DNA of 64,000 nucleotides from Mercurialis annua (lineage: Eukaryota > Streptophyta > Magnoliopsida > Malpighiales > Euphorbiaceae): NCBI RefSeq assembly GCF_937616625.2, contig NC_065572.1:71174653-71238652 (forward strand), given 5' to 3'. Positions 13,395 through 23,756 of the stretch are shown piece by piece (the first letter of the stretch is position 1; the number at the start of each line of letters is the position of its first letter). The notes beneath the pieces were generated by a model. It did no database searches, was not told the origin of the DNA, and saw only the letters and a program-made list of their open reading frames with translations. The translations under genes were made by a program, and so were the position numbers.

Positions 13395-14960
13395 TAGAAT
13401 TTTGACCCAACTTCAGGAAATCGCATCCAACGGGCCTCATTTACATATAAAACTTGAGTTTTTTACATAAAATACGAGAATAGTTGATTTTATTCCCATA
13501 GATACGGGGCAACATTTCATTTTGGAAAAGTACGAGACATTCTTTTTTTCTCTGATAAATAACTTTTTTATTTTTAAAATTACGATTACTTAACCTAGCT
13601 ATAAAATTCAACATATATATTTGTGTCTATTCTCTTAACTCACAAATCAAAAAACCCTACATAATTAAAATCACAATCAATTGTAATGAAGCGACAATGG
13701 ATGGTGGCGCGGGTGTGATTGAACGGTGGTTCTTCTGTTGCCGGCAGAGAGGAAAAGCAGAAGGAGAGGGCCGGTGACTTATCTCTCAGAGGCCACGACG
13801 ATGAAACCAAAGAGGTTTGAAAGGACATTGATTTTTCCGGCGATGTTGAAGGTTTCTGGTGAACCTCTGTTCTTGAGTTTTAATGGCGTCGGAATTAATA
13901 TTTAGAGTTTTAATGGTGCAATTGTTTTTGTTTGGCGATGATTATTGGATCTTATTTTCTTGTGATTGCTGATTTTTGGGTTAGTTTTGTGGGAATTCAT
14001 GGCGTCCAAGTTGGTTCAGTTGCAATCAAAGGCATGCCTCCAATGATGGAGCAGAATAAGCAATCATGGTGTCCAAGTTGGTTCATCTCAGTTTGTGGTT
14101 AAGCATAGAACTAGTTATTAGAAGCAGTTATTGGAGCAGAATAAGCAATATATTCAAGAACCTGTTGGCTGTCCTCTAATGATCTCTTGATTTTCTGATG
14201 TATTTTTTTTTCACTTTATCTAAAAAGGTTGTTGATTAACTAGTAATTTACTAATGGTAAACTAATAATTTTATTTTAGTATACTGTTAGTAAACATTGG
14301 GTTAATCATTAGCAAGCTTGTAATAAAATTTATTTTGAATAAATTGTTAGTAAATTTGAACTGTGTATTTTATAAAATGTACTTCTATAAAAAATTAATA
14401 AATTTATTTTTAATGTACCGTTAGTACACTGTGAGTAAACCGTTGACAAACCTATAGCTAAGTAATATTTAGTATATTTTTAATAATTTTTTAGTAAATC
14501 TGAATTGTGCATTTTAAACAAAATTTGTTTTAAATCTACCATCAGTAACCTGTTAGTATGCCGTTGGTTAACCAAACCGTATTTTTTCGAATATTGAATC
14601 TAATCAGCTTTAATTATATATTAAGATAAACGTTTACCAAATATTACCCTTAATTATATTTAAATTTGATTTTGAAAAAAAATTAATTGATTTTATTTAA
14701 AAAGATCTTTAATTAATTTTATTTTGAAAAGATCTTAATTGAAAAGATCTTAATTTATTTTGAAAGATTGTATTTGTAGAGAGTCTTAATTTTCATCTAC
14801 CTACATTCCTTATTTAATGATTATTGTATTCTTATAATTAAGAAAGTATAATTTTGCAAAAGAAAAAGTAGATATTGTATTTTTCAATTTTGAAAGTATG
14901 ACTAGTATTCTTGAGAATATTTTATTATAACATAGGTACTTGTTAAAAAAACCCATAAAA
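13395..14960. repeat. Dispersed AT-rich element, copy 2 (inverted)
   Basis: Same architecture as the element at 25-1075 but reversed: a GC-richer core around 13680-14160, then an AT-rich part (14220-14580) full of degenerate TTACTAATGGTAAAC and TGTTAGTAAAC motifs, then a terminus near 14960 whose reverse complement (AACAAGTACCTATG and following) matches the left end of copy 1. A 62-codon minus-strand frame in the core is not recognisable. The boundaries are approximate. Confidence 0.4.
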
Positions 14961-15119
14961 CTTTGATTCATATGTACCAACTAATCCGCAGAGGCAAACC
15001 TTTACACAAATTGTAAAACGCATACACAAGGAATTATTAAATTCATCACAAGACATGCTTACCCTGGCATAGTACATAGAAACTTTGTGATATTAACATA
15101 GATTAAACTGGCAGGAAAT

Positions 15120-17052
15120 TTAGCCGTAGCATCTGATGGGATCATTGCAGCCTTTCTCAGTCGATTGCTTAAACCCAAAACGGCCTCCTTTTGCAAGATA
15201 TTGCTGATGATATTCTTCAGCACGGTAGAATTTCTTTGCAGGTAAAATCTCAGTAACTATCGGTCTGTTCAAGAGCTTCTGGTGTCGCTCCATGGACTCA
15301 CGTGCTGCCTGCTCCTGTTCTGGGGTGTAATAGTATATTCCAGATCTGTACTGTGTTCCCACATCATTGCTCTGGCCACCAAAGTAACGTGATGTTAGAT
15401 TATACAATATGGCTAGGCCGCAAGACATAGAATTGGACAAATTCAATCAATTTAAAGATTTGCTATAATAAACAATACACAATATCACCAGAATCAGAAT
15501 ACAAATGACGACAACAGGATGTCAAGCTTACAGGTTTCAGACGCATATATTGAACTAAGGTATTGTTTTTGTTAACCCCACATAAATTATACCTGTTGAC
15601 CAACACTAGAGTAGGATCCCATAGTATTATCAATCATAAAAGTTCATCCTGACAACCAAATCTTATATTTATATAATACTATTACAGCCCACATATTAAA
15701 AGAGAGAGAATAAATCCTAATCGAAGATCAAATTATAAGTTGTCCTGTAACTATATTCATTTATGAAAAAAATGAGAAAAAGAGCTCATAATCAGTATCC
15801 TCCATGACTCCAGAAATGTACATAATTCCATTAAACATCTGCCAGAATAAAACTCTAGGAAATAAGAGTTCTAAATAGTTTAACCATGTAACTTGCATAT
15901 CTATGAGCTCTTAAGGCGCGCGTTTGGTATATCTTAGTGGGATGGAAATGGAAATGGATGTCGATGTACTAAACATTACCGAGTCCACACAAAGTCTAAG
16001 GTCAGATATTTGGAAGTCAACCTGATACTATTAATTCATTAACGGAGGTCTCAGTCTCTGATGTGCATAAAACTATGGTATTACAAGATGTCAAATGTCA
16101 ACTATTTGAACACACTCCTACAGAAACAACACAGCACCTCAAAGGCTCAAATAGATATGCTAGCTGATAAATATTCTTAGTTAAAGACCAGCAGCTCAGA
16201 ACTCAATTATGCCATAATCATAATAAATGGTCTACAATATCACTAAACACAAATCAAATGAATATAATTTAAAGTTCCAAATAAAATACAAGAGCCAATA
16301 CTTTATATCAAGATATAGCAAAAGAGACAAATTTTAATATTTTAAAACAATTCCAAGCAGAAGTAACTAAAAAAATAACACTGAAAAGCTCCAAAAATCA
16401 ACTATACACAACAAAATTAATCCAATAAAACGGAACCATATAGTATAAATTAGAGAAATTTACCAAAACCCATAAGAAAAAAATAATTTACCTGGCGATT
16501 CAAGGTAGTAGGATCATGTCGAGACCAAAAAAGATCAAGAAGATTCTCATAGCTACACTCTTTAGGATCATACTGAACTCTAACCACCTCATTATGCATA
16601 GTAGTCCCAGTACAAATATCTTCATAAGAAGGATTATGCAACAGCCCCTGCGAATAACCCGCCTCAGTTTTCGTAACACCCGGAACTCTCTGGAACGCCA
16701 ATTCAACTCCCCAAAAACACCCTGCCCCAAATTGACTGAACTGTTGCCCAGGTGCCGGTACGTCGTCGTCTGGGCCTTGGGGGATTGTGGGGTCCATGGT
16801 TGATGGGTCGGGTGACCTGGTTCCGAACCCGAGTTTGTTGAGGATGTTGTTCATCGGAGGACGGTAGTAAGAGGTGGGGTTTGAATTGTGGGGGAAAGTG
16901 GAGGGTTTAGAGAGAGAGAGGTGGGATTTTTTAGAGAGAGAAATGAAGGGTTTGGATAGAGAAGGAGAGGTGGTGGAGGAGGAGATTAGGAGGAGACGTG
17001 TTGAATTTGCGGTGGTGGTGGTGGTGATAGAGGCTGCGAGATTTTGGAGCAT
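15120..17052 (-). CDS. MSRA4: Peptide methionine sulfoxide reductase A, plastid type
   Basis: Minus-strand exons 16492-17052 and 15120-15371 give 270 residues. The donor is CAG|GTAAAT at 16492/16491 and the acceptor CAG|AGC at 15372/15371, phase 0. MsrA reduces methionine-S-sulfoxide in proteins and free methionine, with electrons from thioredoxin. The active-site motif GAGCFWG holds the catalytic Cys112. Two C-terminal cysteines, Cys262 and Cys268 in [11 protein letters not shown], are the likely resolving residues. The first 65 or so residues are rich in Ser, Thr and Pro with few acidic residues, as in a plastid transit peptide, which fits the chloroplast MSRA4 branch rather than the shorter cytosolic forms. 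Plastid targeting is inferred. The intron is 1120 bp. The first ATG is chosen because it yields the transit-like extension. Confidence 0.93.
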
Positions 17053-18339
17053 TTTGTTTACGTGAAAATGCGCGTGTCAACGTTTTATGTGTGATTGAGT
17101 GGAGTTGTTTATAATTTGCTTCTTTTTTTAGTATTCTGTTCAGATCTTTGGAATTTTTTATAATTAAAAAATTCCATTTATGTTAAATAATTGCATTATG
17201 CTCTCATTTGTGACTGAAAATGATTTTAAAAAAGTTAATTGATAATTAAATTAAACTTAGTTGTAAGTCTTTCTTTATCCGTTTCTATTAAATTTCTAAT
17301 TTTTTTAAAAAAAAATTAAATGTTTTGTTTTAAAATTTAAAATCAGGCGTGTGGTTTAGAACGTGGGATGTGGCTAGAAGCTCTATCACAACTCACAGCT
17401 ACAATGAGTCAATGTAAACTGTAAAGCCCACTAGAACCTTTTCGAACATTTAGGCCTCTTTCAATCAGTAGCAACCAAATTCAGAACGAGTTGCATTATG
17501 ATAGTATTGGGCCTTGAATTACTGATTACAAATTCATAATATTATACATATATAAAATATAAATAGATCTATTTATTTAAATTTAATTTAGTAGTTAATG
17601 AACAATAAAAATATTGGATAAATAAATAATAACAAATCAAATAAGAGAAAATTAGAAAAAATACTCTCTTTTTGAAAATAATATGATTTCCTATCTCAAT
17701 AAGAAAAAGATAGAGAAAATACCTCATCCTTTTAATACAGTTATTTTTTTACTCTAACACATGTTTATATTATAATTATACCTACTTTTTATTATTATTT
17801 TACTCTAATCATATTTCTTTTACCCTAATCATATTTATTATACCACCTGTCACTTTCTTCTCTCTTTCTTCTTCTTTCTTTTCTCTGGTTTCTTTTTCTT
17901 CCGCCATTTTTTTTCTTCTTCTTCTTCTTCTTTTTTATTCTTCTTTTTTCTCTATTTTTATTCTTTTCTTCTTCCTCGTTCCTTCATGGATTCGTCGTCG
18001 CTCGGCCATCGTTTCGCCGTCGCTCCGCCGTTCTTTCATATTTGATTTTTCGATTTTTTTTTAATTTGTGGTGTTCTTTCATATTTGGTTTTAGCGATAT
18101 TTTTTTCTTAATTCGTGGTGATAAATACACTTTATTTTAACTTTCAGATTTAAATAAATTATTGTTAATTTTTTTCAACTTTAGATCTAAAAATCTGCAT
18201 GAAAATGATTTTCTGCAAAAAAAACAGCATCTAATTATCATATAATTATCACTGAATTTTCATGTCATTATCATAAAACTGAAGAAAATTTTTTTTTTAA
18301 TAAAAAAAAGTCTGATTATCATATGAGTATCACGGCATT
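17053..18339. other. MSRA upstream region and AT-rich spacer
   Basis: This is the probable promoter of the minus-strand MSRA gene, followed by gene-free AT-rich DNA. A CTT/TTC-rich pyrimidine tract (about 17845-17985) contains an uninterrupted run of CTT triplets. No gene is visible. Confidence 0.45.
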
Positions 18340-19330
18340 ATAACACTATGATAACTAGATGATAATGTACGTGAAAATATAATTACAAAAAAATTCATGA
18401 TATTAGTGATAACCAGATGATAATTAAATAATAAAGTTACGATAATAGTATGATAATATGATACTTATATGGAAAAAAATTATATAAAAATTATGATAAC
18501 TAGATAATAATAAAGTTTGATAAGGTTATGATAATTGGATGATAACGCACGTGAAAATATAATTACAAAAAAATTCATGATAACCAGATGATAATTAAAT
18601 AATAAAGTTATGATAATAGTATGATAATATGATACTTATAAGAAAAAAATTACATAAAAATTATAATAATAAGATGATAATGTGAAGATAATAGTATGAT
18701 AAGGTCCTTATCGATAATAAAATGATAATAGTATGATAATATGATACTTGCATGAAAACAAATTAGATAAAAATTATGATAGTGAGATGATAATAATCTG
18801 CTACATACAATACTGAAAATGACATATGATAATAAGATGACAATGCAATATGATACATTGATAATTATATGATAAGGTGAAACTATGATAATTATATGAT
18901 AATGTAATACTGTGATAATCATATGATAATATGATACTGTATTTTGTCTAATATTATCCATCAATATCATCAGATTATCATATAATAATCTAATACATAC
19001 GATACTGATAATGACATGATAATAAGATGCCAATGCAATATGATACACTGATAATTACATGTTAAGGTGAAGCTGTGATAATCATATGATAAGGTGATAC
19101 AGTGATAATCATATGATAAGGTGATAATGTGATTTTATCTTATATTATCCAGCAATATCATCACAGTATCATATAATAATCTGCTACATACGATATTGAT
19201 AATGACATGATAGTAAAATGCCAATGCAATATGATACACTGATAACTACATGCTAAGATGAAGCTGTGATAATCATATGATAAGATGATACAGTGATAAT
19301 CATATGATAATGTGATACTGTGATTTTTTA
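18340..19330. repeat. GATAAT-rich minisatellite with higher-order units
   Basis: The stretch is built from variants of TGATAATCATATGATAA with GTGATAC spacers. Two scales are visible. At 18361-18500 and 18541-18680 a roughly 140-base block is repeated (GTGAAAATATAATTAC followed by a shared tail). At about 18740-18943, 18944-19136 and 19137-19325 a roughly 190-base unit is repeated three times, with shared landmarks such as CCAATGCAATATGATACA. A 132-codon minus-strand frame across it is a product of the repeat and not a gene. Confidence 0.8.
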
Positions 19331-19883
19331 TTTAGTTCATATAATTTTTTAATATGTTATTAATATAATAAAATATCTAAATAGTGGCATATATTTTTAA
19401 ACTATAAAATATTTAATAATACTAAAATAAATAAAAAAAATATTTTATTTATTGGTAATTTATAATCTGCATATTTGTTAATTTAAAGAATGAAGAAATA
19501 AAAAAAATAAAAAAATTGGACATTTGAATAAATAAAAGAAAATTCAAATTTGTTAATAATTTGTAGTGGCCCATGCATGAGAGAGATAGATAGAGAGAAC
19601 AAATGGCACACGCATGATGCAGAGAGAGAGAGAAAGAGAATGTGTCAGAGTGCACATTTTATACTCACAGTAAAATTCCAATTTTTTTACACACGGGAGT
19701 ACAAACACAAAAGAATAAAAACCGTGATGTATTTTTATTGACTTTTCCGTTTTAAGGTATAAAATCCTATTATTTTTCTTTTTGATGTAAATTTCTAAAT
19801 CTCTCATCAAATAAATGAGGTCCAGTCCTTCAAAATATTTAATGATTCATGTTTTGGAAGATTTAAACTTGACTACAAATAAG
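19331..19883. other. AT-rich spacer and phytocyanin 3' region
   Basis: Between the minisatellite and the stop codon of the phytocyanin gene. It contains a GAGA-type short repeat around 19577-19640 and otherwise AT-rich DNA; the right part probably includes the 3' untranslated region. No gene. Confidence 0.4.
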
Positions 19884-21251
19884 TTAGCCCAACCACCATA
19901 ATATTACAGTAACCAAACCCAAAATAGTTTTAATTAAAGAGTCCATTTCTCTTCCGGTAGACAGAAATGCAGCGGAAGTGAGAACAGGATTGTTGTTCTT
20001 AGAAGAAGGCCGAGGAAGAGTAGCCCCTGGCTCCGCTGCTTGCGGTGCACCAGCCGGAGCTTGATCAGCGGCTTGATTTCCTTCCACGTTAACCGCAAGT
20101 TTCATTCCGCCGAGGCAATATAATTTGTTACCGGAAATGAAATACCAAGCACCAGGTCTTGAAAGTGTCACTGTTGTGTTCCCGTTTGTGTATGAATTAA
20201 TAACGGCGGTGGTGCTGCAGTTGTCGTATGATTCTTTTGTCACCTCATTTACACTTTCCGATGATGTATACTGGAATACTGTAAGACATTGTCATAAGAA
20301 AATCCATTATGTTCATTATGTGCAAAAACTGAATCAAATTGAATAATTGAGATGAACAAATACAAATTTAGTTTGGTTTGATATTATCAACAAATTTGAT
20401 TTTTAGTTTGGTTAGATTTTGAAAATAATATAAATACTTCAATTCAGGTTTATTATAAACCGAACAAAAAATTGAGCAAACCGAAAAAACCAACCAAATT
20501 GAGTGGTTCAATTATATTTGGTTTGGAAAATTTTAAATTTTTATAAGTTCATTTTGCTTGAATAAAAAAATAAAATTTTGATTTTGTTTGAACCGAATGC
20601 ATACACCTAGTTAGGAGTGTGTAGCGGTCGGTTTAGTATGGAATCGTCCAATCGACCAACTACAATTTATAAAATTCCCAAACCTAACTAATCCACAGTA
20701 CAAATTTAAACCAACACCAAACCAAGATATTTGATCGGTTCAATTTGGTTCAGTTTAAAATTTATTGATGGATATACATGTAAATATTTATAGTAATTCT
20801 TTTAAGAATTTGTATATTTATTTTTGAATTAAAAGAAATAGAAGAAAAGTAATTGAACCAAACTTTATTTTCTCCATTTTTACAATTTAAATTTGGTTAA
20901 ATTTGGTATTTGCACACTCCTATTCCTAGTCTCACAGTCTAGAATTATGCAACAATCTATTACTAATATAAACATTGATCAAACTCTAGAATTTGACTAA
21001 ATATAGAAACAATATGTTCCAATTTTTTAAAAGAATAGTCTAATAATAGAATAAAAAGGAAAATGATTGACATGAATGTTATACTTACATAGAAGGTCGC
21101 CAACAACAAATTTCTTGTCCTGAGTCCAAGAATCAAGATTAGTGCTGATGTCCCACCCAGAATTATCTCCCACTGTGTAAGTTGTTGCTGCATAAGTTTG
21201 TGCTAATAAGCCTAAAAATAGTAGAACATAGACCAAAACTAGCTTAGCCAT
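19884..21251 (-). CDS. Early nodulin-like phytocyanin, GPI-anchor type
   Basis: Minus-strand exons 21089-21251 and 19884-20278 give 185 residues (donor CTAT|GTAAGT, acceptor TTACAG|TATTCC, joined codon TTA). In order: a signal peptide (MAKLVLVYVLLFLGLLAQTY, cleaved near residue 21), a plastocyanin-like domain starting TYTVGDNSGWD, a Pro/Ala-rich linker, and a hydrophobic tail ending TVILWWLG, as expected for a GPI anchor at the plasma membrane. True phytocyanins bind type-1 copper with two His, one Cys and a Gln or Met. Here the first His is replaced in TSSESVNEV, and FISGNKLYC has Ser and Tyr where Cys and His are expected. The disulfide cysteines (DNC and LYC) remain. This is the ENODL pattern: a surface glycoprotein without copper, with family roles in cell-wall and fertilisation signalling. 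The exact member is unknown. A hAT MITE sits in the intron. Confidence 0.9.
20612..20922. mobile_element. hAT-type MITE inside phytocyanin intron
   Basis: A 311-bp element with termini TAGGAGTGTGTA and the inverted TGCACACTCCTA. The flanks CACCTAGT (20604-20611) and TTCCTAGT (20923-20930) agree at 6 of 8 bases, fitting a decayed 8-bp hAT target duplication. The interior is made of GGTTTGGTT/AACCAAAC-like motifs. It has no coding capacity. The adjacent 20345-20600 has a similar composition and may be a second, older copy. Confidence 0.65.
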
Positions 21252-21456
21252 GTTGGCACGAGACAGAAAATATGAGCACACAAAACGGTATTTATGTGAG
21301 GAGTTGATTAATATTAGATGACCTAACTTCAACATTTGCGTGATTCATTATATTTGATCCAAATTGTAATACAATTGAGGAACTTTTTTAGGTGAGTTTA
21401 TAATATGATGAGTTTTATTATAGTTTACAAAAATATTTTTGATATTTATAAAAATA

Positions 21457-21957
21457 GGCCTAGTGCCTTAAAAAATTCTCGACCTTTTAGCCCGTTAATA
21501 ATCCTATGCTGACGTTCAAAACTGGTCAATCTTATCCTATTTCGTTTTTTTCGTTTCAATTGTACCCCAATTTTTCCATTTTTGACAATTTTTTTACTTA
21601 AAGGATGAAATTAATTAACTAAATTTAAAGATAAAATTAGATTCATTTTCATTCAATAAAGTACAAATAAATTTTTTATTTTTAAAAACTAACTAAAAAC
21701 CATAATCAAATTAAAACTATTTTAAATTTTTAATTAATTTAACTAAATCTAAATAAATTTTAAACATATACAATTAATATATGCTAGACATGGAGAGCAT
21801 TTTTGATTTTTTTTTCAAATGAAAAAGACGTCAATTTAATATTGCAGGGTATAATTAAAACATAAAAATGTAAAATAGGATAAATTTGGTGATTTTTCAA
21901 CGTCGATTTAGGATTGAAAAAGGGATAAAAGATCAGATTTTTTTAAGACATTAGACT
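21457..21957. mobile_element. Mutator-like MITE, GGCCTA family
   Basis: About 501 bp. The left end GGCCTAGTGCCTTAAAAAA and its inverted, diverged copy at the right (TTTTTTTAAGACATTAGACT) continue inwards as long inverted repeats, including CCTATTT and CAATTGTACCCC blocks. The flanks ATAAAAATA and TTAAAAATA agree at 8 of 9 bases. The termini and internal motifs are close to the element at 59750-60252, so they belong to one family. It lies about 200 bp upstream of the phytocyanin start. Confidence 0.75.
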
Positions 21958-22229
21958 TTAAAAATAATACATATATGTAAATATTTTATAAAATGTAAAT
22001 AATTAGCTAAATATATTTTTCAGTTCATATTGTTTAAAATAAATTATATTTTTTTTAAAATAAACACAATTATTTTTTATACATTAATGAGTTGGTAAGT
22101 TGGGTGAGAGTATAAGGATTCGCAGGTGCGATAAGTTAAACCCCCTTCCCAACTCCAAATTCTTCATTTTGACTTCTTCATTCACTTTAATTTTTTCTTT
22201 GGAAAAGTTTCAAATATATCTCTAATGTT

Positions 22230-22554
22230 TAGGGTGAGGAATATATCAGCCCCTTCTAATCTGTTAGTTTCAAAACACACCTAATGTTAGCAAATTTATT
22301 CAAATATACCCCTGTTGCTAGCAAGAGTAAAATAATGTTAAATTTTATCTACAAGGACAAAAAAATCAAACACAAAAAATGTGCTGGCATAAATAACGTT
22401 GTAATAATATTATTATATTAAGTGAGACACATGATTGCCTATGTGTTAAATTCGGTGTTTGGAAGTAGTTTCTTTTTGGCTTAATTACTTAAAAAAAATC
22501 CACCTTTAATCTTTATTTCGTTTATACCATGATCTAGGAAAATTGTCACATATA
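22230..22554. other. AT-rich spacer with MITE-like half element
   Basis: Contains a terminus-like block (AAGTTTCAAATATATC, then further TTCAAATATACCCC) of the kind seen at one end of inverted-repeat MITEs, but no partner end was found. No gene. Confidence 0.3.
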
Positions 22555-22985
22555 CCCTTTCGGGTTTTTTTAATTAATTATAACTTTCATTGAATACTCA
22601 CACAATAAATAAGCATGCCTATAGTGCCTAATTAATTGATCAAATAAGATAATTAAGCCATTAAAATTGGAAAGGAATTGTATTTAAATTACTGCAGAAC
22701 TACAAATAATCAAATTAATTAATTCGGGTTTTTTTAATTAATTATAACTTTCATTAATTGGAAAGGAATTGTATTAAAATTACTGCAGAACTACAAATAA
22801 TCAAATTAATTGATTGCCTGTGTTAAATTCGGGTTTTTTTAATTAATTATAACTTTCATTGAATACTCACACAATAAATAAGCATGCCTATAGTGCCTAA
22901 TTAATTGATCAAATAAGATAATTAAGCCATTAAAATTGGAAAGGAATTGTATTAAAATTACTACAGAACTACAAATAATCAAATT
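22555..22985. repeat. Threefold direct repeat of about 155 bp
   Basis: The block beginning GGGTTTTTTTAATTAATTAT occurs at about 22561-22720, 22727-22818 and 22831-22985. Copies 1 and 3 share the full unit with landmarks ACACAATAAATAAGCATGCC and GAAAGGAATTGTATT; copy 2 has lost the middle part. The high identity suggests recent local duplication. No coding content. Confidence 0.8.
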
Positions 22986-23756
22986 CTTTTGTGTAGCCAA
23001 CAAAAGACAATTGTTGGATTTTTAACCCATCTTAATATATTTTTTTCCAGAATCACAATAGAAAGAACAAAATGTGCAGCATCTCAAGTTCTTCTATACT
23101 TAATTCTTGAATAATTATGAGATATAGTCGATCTTCTAATAATTAATATACATGCTGTATCAAAAATTTATTAATTATTAGAATTATTAATTTATTAAAT
23201 TTGAATAGAATTTTTTTAAAAAAGTATAAAATATATAAGCATCTACATTCGCAAACTTAATAGTATTAATATTATATCATAAAAAAGCCAACTAAATCAC
23301 TTTGCAATCACTTAATTCAAAAGAAATAACTTTTTATTCAGTTCAAAAAATATCAATTTGATATTCGATTAAAAAATAATTATCATAAGTTGTATTCATG
23401 AAGTAAAATAACTTATAATATCTATTTATGCTAGGATTGTTTCACTTGCTTTTACTTGGTCATCTAATAACTTTCTCTTAAATTTTTCTCAAATAGACAA
23501 GAAAGTTATAATTTGATGGTATTTCAGCTTCACTTTACGAATCAAAGTTGGTGTTGCCCAAAATAAAAAATTGTTATATTATTTTTTTAAAAAAATGTCT
23601 CTAATAATTAATATTCCTATAAAATATAGTTTAAATTTTATTAATTATTAAATAATAAAATTATTAATTATCCGATTGGAACGAAGTTGATTCCCTCAAT
23701 TTTCTATTAATTATTAGAATTATTAATTTATTGAATATTAACTATTATCATAACAT
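22986..23756. other. AT-rich spacer
   Basis: AT-rich DNA with short internal similarities (TTAATTATTAGAATTATTAA recurs around 23170 and 23705). I see no gene or complete mobile element. Confidence 0.35.

Noticed and set aside
13640..13828. 62-codon minus-strand frame in the GC-richer core of the repeat
   Set aside because: No family match and located inside a dispersed element; kept as part of that element only.
16516..16803. 95-codon plus-strand frame inside MSRA exon 1
   Set aside because: Antisense shadow of the conserved MsrA coding sequence.
18650..19048. 132-codon minus-strand open frame rich in Ile, His and Tyr
   Set aside because: It is a by-product of the GATAAT tandem array; it has no start context, no domain and a composition set by the repeat.
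22555..22985. CRISPR-like direct repeats
   Set aside because: Plant nuclear context, three long units with no regular unique spacers; simple local duplication.
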